26,800 bases of DNA, from positions 8,615 to 35,414 of the forward strand of contig NWUY0300002823.1 in assembly GCA_004151065.3 (NCBI GenBank), written 5' to 3'. The notes under the pieces are model-generated. The model did not search any database and was not told the DNA's origin. It worked only from the letters and a program-made list of their open reading frames with translations. The position numbers and the translations under genes were made by a program. Positions 20,110-26,800 of this stretch are shown here, one piece after another (positions within the stretch are counted from its first letter, which is position 1; every line of letters starts with the position of its first letter). The DNA comes from Larix sibirica. Lineage: Eukaryota > Streptophyta > Pinopsida > Pinales > Pinaceae.

Positions 20110-21470
20110 CTAATCCTGAATACCATTACCAAAGAGATAAGATTTTCCATTGTTTACCTCCATTCCCAAGGCTGAACAGAAATGACGTAGAATATCATGC
20201 AACTTTATCAAGTCCCGCCTTGAGTCATGAGTAAAAAATAATATATCATCTACAAACAATAGATGAGATAACCTCAAATTCCCCCCAAAGAATATACCTT
20301 TGAAAGCACTAGATTGTTTGGCCTCTAGCATTTCCCTACCGAAACCTTCTACAACAATAACAAACAACAGGGGAGCTAAAGGGAAACCTTGCCTTAATAC
20401 CTGGCTAGGACTAAAAAAACAGTTGCAGACCCATTTATTAAAATAGCAAAAGATATTGAGGATAGACACCCCATCAACCAAGATATGAAAGGCATAACAA
20501 AACCCATCTGAGAAAGGATAATCCTCAAGCACATCTAGTTAACCCTATCATAGGCCTTTGATAGGTCTAATTTTATCACTGTAGCCTTTAAGTCTTTGGT
20601 TGTTACTGAATGTAGACCCTACTGAGCAATACCAATCACCTCATGTATCTGTCTTCCTTGAAGGAAACCAAACTGCTCTTCAAAAATAACCATACTCAAC
20701 ACTTTTTTAATCCCGGTTGAAATGATTTTTGCAATAATCTTATATATGCAATTGCACAAAGAAATCGGTCTAAATTCCTCAAAATTGGTTGGGGAATCAG
20801 ACTTCAAAATGAGTGCAATAAAGGTTGAATTTAAAATAGCTAAAACTTTACCACTTCTTCTAGATTCTTCAATAACCTGTAATAAGTCCCGAGCCATAAC
20901 ATCAAAAATACCAAGAAAGAATTCCACTGGGAACCCATCAGGTCCCAAAATTTTATCCTTTTTGAATAGCTGCAGATTTTCTTTTAGTTCATTTAAAGAT
21001 ACGTCCTCCATAAACATTTGATTGTCTTCTTCAGAAACAAATGATGAAAAATATTGTGCTATCTTCACCACATCAACTAGAGGAACATTTTGATTACCCT
21101 AAAAAAAGTGTCTCAAAATGATTTATACCAACATTTGATATTTCCTGAAATCCTTTAACCTCATCCCACAAATCCAAGGAAATATTCCGTATTGAATTTG
21201 AGTTTTTTTCTATGGTTTGCATAATGATGGAAGAATTTGGAATTTCCATTTCCATTTCCATTTGACAACCAGAGCGCTCTGCTTTTTAATCTTAGTTCAA
21301 TTTCCTTGTCATCCAATATATTCCTTCTCTTTTGTTCCATGGATACCACCACAACCTTTGATTCCTTGGATAGATACCCAAACCATCTTCATCTTACATA
21401 TCACCCAAAGCCAATTCTATATGTTTTAGAGTTATATCATCCTGCAATGTCTTGTTTACAGACCACTTAA
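20110..21470 (-). pseudogene. LINE reverse transcriptase, interrupted
   Basis: The reverse transcriptase copies the element RNA at the nicked target. The 5' linker (about 21352-21161) reads LKSRALWLSNGNGNGNSKFF, expanded by a GGAAAT repeat. The fingers occupy 21071-20619: DKILGPDGFPVEFF, LILKSDSPTNFEEFRPIS and FGFLQGRQI. Palm motif A (LDLSKAYDRV) sits at about 20570-20540, between stops. The 20532-20110 frame has LRQGFPLAPLLFVIVVE and the FVDD catalytic box. Both catalytic aspartates of FVDD and the motif A Asp are still present, so inactivation comes from stops rather than active-site loss. Confidence 0.93.
21239..21264. repeat. ATTTCC hexanucleotide repeat inside LINE
   Basis: About three to four tandem copies of CATTTC/ATTTCC on the plus strand, read on the minus strand as alternating Asn-Gly in the linker before SKFFH. 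A small in-frame microsatellite expansion. Confidence 0.85.
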
Positions 21471-21548
21471 TTGAATCCTGTTTATCACTTTGTAAATTAT
21501 TTGCAAATTGGTAGGAGGCTGAACTGAAGAAGAATCATCAAAAGGAAC

Positions 21549-22330
21549 TCAACTTTCTTGTAATAATTTTACAAAAGATTCATCAGTCAACCAGTTTGGG
21601 TTGAACTTGAAGGGACATAGAGGTTTCTTACTTACACCAACTATTTCAAGAAAGACAAGAAGATGATATGAGTCGCCACCAAATCCCACCCATTTCCCAA
21701 AATGATTCTGAGACTCCATTAAAGCTTCTAAAACAAGAAACCAATCCAAACACTTGGCAACTCTATCATTACCAGTCCTCTTGTTCGTCCAAGTAGGTTT
21801 CAACTTTTCTAAAGCAATATCAATCAAGCGTGCATCCTCCATTTTCTTCATAAAAAATTCTGAAAGGCAATCCCCCTGAGAAGAGGGTCCCCATACTTTT
21901 GACAAAACTAGGGAAAAATTTAGATCACCAACCATACTTGGATTATGTGAATTTATACAAGTTTTAGAGAACAAATGGTCCCAATATTTTTCTCTGTCAT
22001 TATACGACTCGTAAATATTCACAAACAAAAAATCCATACCCAAATCATAAGAAAAGAGTGATAACCCAGTCCAGATTCAATATCCCAATTATTTTTAAAA
22101 AGCATCTTGTCCCTCCTCCATTCATAAATTAAACCTACAGATTGACCTCGTGCATAAAAATAATCAAATTCCCATCTAGTAAAAAATTTCTTTAATTCCA
22201 TAACAATATCAACACCGCCACTCATAATCTCTCGAAGAAAAACAACATCTGGATTTTGACTATCAATTAACCTACGCAAAGCTAGTTTTTTGGAGGAACT
22301 AGCCACCCCCTACAATTAAGGTCATAATAA
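21549..22330 (-). pseudogene. LINE endonuclease (APE-type), frameshifted
   Basis: This domain nicks target DNA to prime reverse transcription. Minus-strand frames 22306-22019 and 22043-21549 cover it with a frameshift between them. Visible motifs are an NCRG-like start near 22310 in another frame; LRRLIDSQNPDVVFLREIMS, where the metal-binding Glu of the usual QET/QEI is kept; VGDLNFSL (family GDFN); TWTNKRTGNDRVAKCLDWFL (family TW.N......RLDR); and GGDSYHLLVFLEI (family SDHxP). The last motif keeps the His but not the usual adjacent Ser-Asp, so activity is unlikely even without the frameshift. Confidence 0.9.
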
Positions 22331-22348
22331 GCATTACTTAACCACTTT

Positions 22349-22888
22349 CTAAGCCTCTGCTACTCTAAGCACCCCTTTTAACTGTTTTTGTCTGCCTACA
22401 TTCACATCCCTTATTGCCTGCTCCTGAGCTAACTGAAAAAAAGAAAAGAAAAGAAAAGATTTTCTTCCTTTACCTTTCTTTTTTTGATCTGAAACTAGTC
22501 CCAAACAACCCAAACCGCCCATAGAATCTCCTTTTCGAGACCTTAAGAAATATCTATGGTCATCCTCTTCAAGGTCCATAAAATCAGTAATTTATTTACC
22601 AACATTAAATATTGCAGAAGATACACTTAAAGGAGTTGACTCCATTATGAAAGATAAATCTAAACAATTTTTCTCCGATAATACACCCTTCCCTTGGATA
22701 CCCATCTTATCAGAAAATCCATTACTAAGAAGACCATTTAAACACATAATATCCTCACTTGGAGAAGAATCAAAATGAACAGACTTCATGAGAACATGAG
22801 ACTTACCAGATTTAGAAGTCCTCCCATATTTACCTCCATAAATTTTCACCAGTTCTTTTACATTTTTCTCTGCCGATAGACCATCCAA
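22349..22888 (-). pseudogene. Putative N-terminal / ORF1-side part of the LINE
   Basis: Two minus-strand open stretches (22888-22592, 98 codons, and 22579-22349, 76 codons) lie directly upstream of the endonuclease. The second has a DQKKKGKGRKS basic tract followed by AQEQAIRDVNVGRQKQL, a pattern I associate with the region before the endonuclease in plant LINEs. An AAAAG-rich simple repeat near 22438-22460 (plus strand) has expanded inside it as FLFFSFFQ. The first stretch has no recognisable domain. I see no zinc knuckle (CCHC) that would define a true ORF1 nucleocapsid. Confidence 0.5.
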
Positions 22889-22956
22889 AGAAATTTGAGA
22901 TGGAGTAACGAAACCCTTTTACATTTCTTTTACATTTTTCTTTGCCGATAGACCAT
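22853..22956. repeat. 32-bp direct repeat at LINE 5' end
   Basis: TTCTTTTACATTTTTCT plus TGCCGATAGACCAT at 22853-22884 recurs at 22925-22956 with one mismatch (offset 72). It lies at the upstream edge of the LINE, so it may mark duplicated leader sequence or the boundary region. Confidence 0.85.
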
Positions 22957-23049
22957 TTCTTTGAATGCTATTCTTGAACTTTCAGTAAAAAATCGTTTAC
23001 ATCATTATCCAATGGTAGACCTGTTGATGTATATGTAACTTCGGAATGT

Positions 23050-23050
23050 N
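23050..23050. other. Assembly N junction
   Basis: A single N lies between the LINE flank and the next block. Confidence 0.95.
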
Positions 23051-23051
23051 C

Positions 23052-23242
23052 TTGAAGGTTTCCTCCAAAGATGGGAAGTAAAATTTTGCAAAATTGAGTT
23101 GGAAAAAGCCAGTATTGTTAGAGATGTCATGTTGTTATGTCTTTTCCTTGTTTTTATGTCTTTTACTTGGAAGGTTTCCTCCAAAGCTGGGCAATGAAAT
23201 TATGCAAGACTGAGTTGGAGAAGGCCAATATTGGAAGGGATG
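23052..23242. repeat. Diverged direct repeat, about 76-bp units
   Basis: Bases 23052-23127 (GAAGGTTTCCTCCAAAGATG onward) recur at 23167-23242 with about ten differences. Both include GAGTTGGA and a GCCA.TATTG segment. No coding function is assigned; an open frame at 23137-23337 overlaps but resembles nothing known to me. Confidence 0.85.
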
Positions 23243-24087
23243 TTCGATTGTTTATGTCCTTCCCACTTTGCGGGCTATCAATAGATTGTCGAAGGTTTAA
23301 AACTCTTGGTACATCCGCAAAAAATTTGTCAAAGTGAATGAAAGTGGTGACCCTGCTGAAACAACCCAACCCATATCAAACACAGAAACAACAGAATAAT
23401 GAAAACCCGATTGCTCCATATCGTGATCTACAAGCTCTACCTTTAGTCTTCGAAGAAGAGTTAGGCCCCTTGAGTGTGAGAATCGATAAAGCCAAGAAGC
23501 GAAGAGCTCTGAAAACAACTTGAGTTTCTTCGAAATTCTATAGCAGATAATTCTCAACTCTGTGAAGCTCTTTTTATTGAATTTGCAAACAATCTCATTA
23601 GATGACAATTTGCTCGAGTTATTTATGCAAGAAAAAAGCTAAAGTAGATTAATACTAGCTAAAAGTATGAATCTATTTTTAGCTAAAGTTTTTTCAGCAC
23701 GAAAAAACTGTAGCTAAAAGTAGATTAATACTCGTAGCAAAGAGTAGATTAATACTTTGAAGGATGGGCCTCCAAAAAGCTGAAGAATGTTGGTCACAGA
23801 TATACTGGCCATTTAAATCCATGAATTTTGGGCAGAATGCGAGATTGTTTGTGAAATGTTTTTGAAAGCAACAAAATGCAAACCATGATTGTAATGTTGA
23901 GTCATGTTGATGATGTTTCAAGATTATTTGCATTTAAATTTGAAGACTGCATAGTTTTGAATGGGGATATCGTTGTTTGCTTTTTTGGCGACGGGTTTGA
24001 CCAGTTTTGAGAAAAAATGATTTGGTTTATGGAGGAGGCAGTGTGGGACTGATGGGCCTCGTTTTGCATGTTAATCTTGCCCGGAGG
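23243..24087. other. Unassigned DNA with short repeats
   Basis: Open frames on both strands in 23297-23608 match nothing I recognise. The segment 23495-23569 (AGAAGCGAAGAGCTCT, TTTCTTC, ATTCTATAG, AAGC) resembles the window's right end at 26731-26797, so it may belong to a dispersed element such as an LTR-retrotransposon leader; this is a guess. AGTAGATTAATACT occurs three times, at 23643, 23719 and 23743. Confidence 0.5.
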
Positions 24088-24223
24088 TTGCTAGTTTTCC
24101 CTTGAGTATCAATCTGCTCTGTCTGTTTTCCACCTGTTCTCAGCATGCTTATGGAGTTTGCTAGTTTTCCCTTGCGTATCAATCTGTCTGTTTGTTTTCC
24201 ACCTGTTCTCAGCATGCTTATGG
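24088..24223. repeat. 70-bp tandem duplication
   Basis: Units 24088-24157 and 24158-24223 both carry TTGCTAGTTTTCCCTTG and CCACCTGTTCTCAGCATGCT, with a few substitutions and a 4-base difference. Minus-strand open frames here repeat the same peptide because of the duplication and are not taken as genes. Confidence 0.92.
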
Positions 24224-25382
24224 TTGACATGTGGCGCGTGGAGTCTCTTTCTTCCTACCACCCACCAACAGCTGTCAGCGTGCAGCCGAACAGTTGGCGC
24301 GCATGAGCTTTGGGACCTCAATTAATCTCTTCTTGTTTTTTCCAAATCTAATTCTTCCTCTGAGATATTAACCATGTTGTTTTTATACTTCTTGTACATG
24401 CAACGGTCCCGTCACTATTACTTCATGTTAATATTTCACCTTTTATTCGATATGCACCTGTTGATTCCAGTTCTGCTAATAATGATGGAAAGAGGTAAAA
24501 TCAAGCCCAGTATAGGTGAGGGAGCTTGTTCTGACGGATCTGAGTAACGAAGAAATGACCCAGCTTAGCGGTCAAGAAGTAACTATAGTGAATTGCATGA
24601 TTACTCCTATCAATTAGTTAGATCAATAGTCTCTCATAGCCTTGTTGCCTAAGACAAACTAAGATTCTCATGATAGAACACTTGGTTCGCTAGTTGATAT
24701 GTAGCTTCCCAAATGTAATTGCACTTTATTTAAAACAGATCCTTGTCTCCTGAGACAAGCTAATAACACACTTGGTCTGAGTTGCTACGTGGCTTCCCAA
24801 ATGTAATTGCATGATATTAAAGAAATATTGTGTATAGAGATAGTAATTATTATGATGAAGTCTTTTTACAGTTTTTTTTGTTGTTGTATTGGTCAAGCTA
24901 CTTTACAGTACTTATTTTCTTTTTTTGTTGCTATAGTTTTAGGATATCGGTTCCTCGTATATTAATATTGGTCAAGCTGGCTAAACTCAAGTTGCTCCAG
25001 TAACTTCTTATGGATGAAAGAAAATCCAATGGAAAATGAAGTAAATTATGTTCGTACGATGATGATGATGTGTGCATGGAAATCTATGCTGAAAAGCAAT
25101 ATAGTGGAATTGTGATTATAATTGTCATGGCATTCTAATCAAACGTTAATTGTGATGTTGACTTTATTGTTAATGTGAGGCATACATTGAAACTTGGAAT
25201 GCAAGTATGGGAGTGAGTGCCCGACACCTACAAAAATTTGACAAGACTATAATTTTTTTTTGAAATCGCCATGCCTAATTCTTAGTATGAATCAACAAGC
25301 AAAAGAAGGTAGATTTGGCATGATTCACTTGGTTTCATTCTCTCTGACTTGCTATGATCTTTCTTATATAATATTTGATATT
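24224..25382. other. AT-rich non-coding stretch
   Basis: No gene is seen. GC-richer DNA at 24224-24310 contains TGTGGCGCGTGG and TTGGCGCGC. A diverged duplication of about 70-80 bp pairs about 24640-24722 with about 24741-24810, both ending TTCCCAAATGTAATTGCA. A short GATGATGATGATG run lies near 25060. Confidence 0.5.
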
Positions 25383-25383
25383 N
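25383..25383. other. Assembly N junction
   Basis: A single N in AT-rich sequence marks the start of the last block. Confidence 0.95.
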
Positions 25384-25739
25384 ACAAAAATTTATTATCC
25401 GATAAAATTAACTATTAACTATTGGAGTCGATTTACAAGTTCACCAAGTTAATGTTTTTAAGTTCGAGTGAAGAGAAATCGACATCTTTGAAAAACTTGA
25501 CAATGTCTCCTTTTGAAAAAATACTGATAGCATTATTAACGTCATCATAAAATGTGTTGATGACAATCTTTCAATATTTGGTTGATAACCTATACACATA
25601 TTTGTGGAACTTGAAGGGATGGACTGAGTCACAATAAGAAATCCGACATTCCATCTCATGTTATTTGTCTTTTAATTATCACTTGCAATACAAATTAAGT
25701 CCATTTTCACTTAGTTACATGCAATTGTCTTGATGTAAG
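25384..25739. other. AT-rich non-coding stretch
   Basis: A 72-codon minus-strand open frame (25659-25441) has no recognisable motif, and I do not call it a gene. Nothing else is visible. Confidence 0.4.
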
Positions 25740-26500
25740 ACGATGGTTCGTACATGATTTAAAAATGTTTGAGGCAAATGGCAATGGTGTATCCGGACTA
25801 ATATTTCAAAAGAATTCCAAAATTGTTATCAATGGGTTTTTGAACTATTGAAAAATAATCTTCTAGCAAACGAGCGATAGTGTTATAGACTTTTTTTACA
25901 AACTCTGCAAATTAGCCTTAATCTTCTAGCAAACGAGCGATAGTGTTATAGACTTTTTTTACAAACTCTGCAAATTAGTCTTTATAAGAAATGTCGATAA
26001 ATGACTTTGTTAAACTATGATGAGATATTTTGGGAAAATGCCAAAACTATTATTGACACCTTTTAAAAACTCAGAAAAAAATATTAAGATTTTAAAATAT
26101 TTGATAATGTTGTAAATGATGTATAAGGACTATTTTGAAACTTATAATCCATTCTTTCAAAACTATACCAAAAGTACTATTTGTGAGATTTTAAAACATA
26201 GAAACTAAATCTTCTTGCAAAGTGTCGATAGTGTTAGTGGTGCCTTTTAAAACTCTTCTAAAATCTTTGGGAAAGTTTCCAATGATGTATTGGGACTATT
26301 TTGGAACCTATAAGTCGATCTTTCAAAAATTTGTTGAAAGTATTATTGGAAATATTTTAAAACATTGTAATCGATTCTCCTAAAAAACCATTGATAGTGT
26401 TATGAGTTCCTTTTAAAATGTACAAAAATCATCTTTACAAGAAATGTCGATGAATGATTTTGTTCAACATAAATAAGGTCTTTGGAAAAGCTTCGATGTG
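25740..26500. repeat. Irregular satellite-like tandem array (about 165-bp spacing)
   Basis: Several word families recur in order. GATGTAT..GGACTATTTTG sits at 26118 and 26284 (offset 166), with a weaker match at 25786 (332 earlier). CGATAGTGTTA-type words lie near 25871, 25934, 26225 and, altered, 26391. ATGTCGAT.AATGA.TTTGTT occurs at about 25991 and 26444. Within the array a fresh 63-bp duplication (25857-25919 and 25920-25982) has one mismatch. The spacing is irregular, so this is a decayed or shuffled array. Confidence 0.75.
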
Positions 26501-26800
26501 TTACAACCAATTTTTAAAAGGTTTTTTCCATCGAATAATTTTGAAAGCTCCTCAGAGTTTGGTGCTCAACACAAATGAGACTTCTATATCTGCAACCTCT
26601 ACAACTCAACTCTTATCCCTCACTCCCCTCTCTTAGGTAATATGGTTTGGTTCAAAAGAAGTTATGAAAATGCTACATGAAGGGATAGAGAAGAGTTTTC
26701 TCGCTTGACTATGAAAATTGCGATTTCCAAAGAAGCGAATAGCTCTACAAGGGTTTCTTCATATTCTATAGTAGAGAATATGTACCTCTTGATAAGCACC
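26501..26800. other. Unassigned right end with dispersed-repeat similarity
   Basis: No gene is recognised. Bases 26731-26797 (AGAAGCGAATAGCTCT, GTTTCTTC, ATTCTATAG) resemble 23495-23569. The window ends inside this stretch, so a larger element may continue beyond it. Confidence 0.45.

Larger units (their letters stand above)
19773..22890 (-). mobile_element. L1-type non-LTR retrotransposon (LINE), degenerate, 3' part missing
   Basis: Read on the minus strand from about 22890, the element has a low-similarity N-terminal part, a Lys-rich linker, an APE-type endonuclease, a KSRALW/SKFFHHYANHR linker, reverse transcriptase fingers (FRPISLCNCIYKIIAKII), palm motif A (KLDLSKAYDRV near 20560), an FVDD box, and KYLGY-type sequence running to 19773. 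It breaks off after FLWSG, well before the expected zinc knuckle, RNase H-like tail and poly-A. At least four frameshifts or stops disrupt ORF2. It adjoins the GH1 pseudogene in antisense orientation. Because LINE insertions normally lose the 5' end, loss of the 3' end implies later recombination, deletion or a mis-join. Confidence 0.93.

Noticed and set aside
20722-21021. 99-codon plus-strand open frame in the reverse transcriptase region
   Set aside because: It is the antisense shadow of the LINE fingers domain, whose motifs are unambiguous on the minus strand.
24027-24321. Minus-strand open frames with a repeated HAENRWKT peptide
   Set aside because: The repeat peptide comes from the 70-bp DNA tandem duplication. 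No independent evidence of coding was found.
1-26800. CRISPR arrays, bacterial operons, phage genes, tRNA or rRNA genes
   Set aside because: I found no spacer-repeat pattern, Shine-Dalgarno-led gene runs, cloverleaf-like segments or rRNA sequence. All recognisable content is plant nuclear, and no previously undescribed multi-gene system is visible.

Overview
This is nuclear DNA from a seed plant, most likely a large, repeat-rich genome. A conifer or other gymnosperm is my best inference, not a demonstrated fact. The evidence is AT-rich sequence with spliceosomal GT-AG introns, plant-type GH1 beta-glucosidase exons, a plant patatin-related (pPLAIII-like) fragment, a plant L1-type LINE, a separate LINE RNase H tail, and very low coding density. 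No intact gene is visible. Every protein-like segment is a broken pseudogene or a transposon relic.

The window is a draft scaffold. It has single or double N junctions at 989, 8648, 19081-19082, 23050 and 25383, which divide it into six blocks. Block 1 (1-988) is anonymous repeat sequence with a CCGCAA-rich cluster. Block 2 (990-8647) and block 3 (8649-19080) start at the same base and are almost identical for about 7.1 kb (offset 7,659). Each carries, in order, an eroded repeat-associated protein gene on the minus strand, long non-coding sequence, a zinc-knuckle plus RNase H LINE remnant on the plus strand, a frameshifted pPLAIII-like fragment, and GH1 exons. Near 8126/15785 the two copies change abruptly to roughly 5% divergence. 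The end of block 2 instead matches the start of block 4 (19083 onward). Together with the N boundaries, this looks like unmerged overlapping or allelic contigs rather than a simple genomic tandem duplication.

Block 3 continues through the longest GH1 pseudogene (15898 to about 16730) into AT-rich DNA with many short local tandem duplications (16.9-18.9 kb). Block 4 (19083-23049) holds a third GH1 fragment fused, just inside an intron, to an antisense L1-type LINE (about 22890 down to 19773) with degenerate endonuclease and reverse transcriptase domains. Blocks 5 and 6 (23051-26800) hold no recognisable gene, only short direct repeats and an irregular satellite-like array at 25.74-26.5 kb.

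No pathway, operon or novel multi-gene system is supported. The most informative points are the duplication and breakpoint architecture, the shared lesions of the three GH1 copies, and the LINE/GH1 junction.
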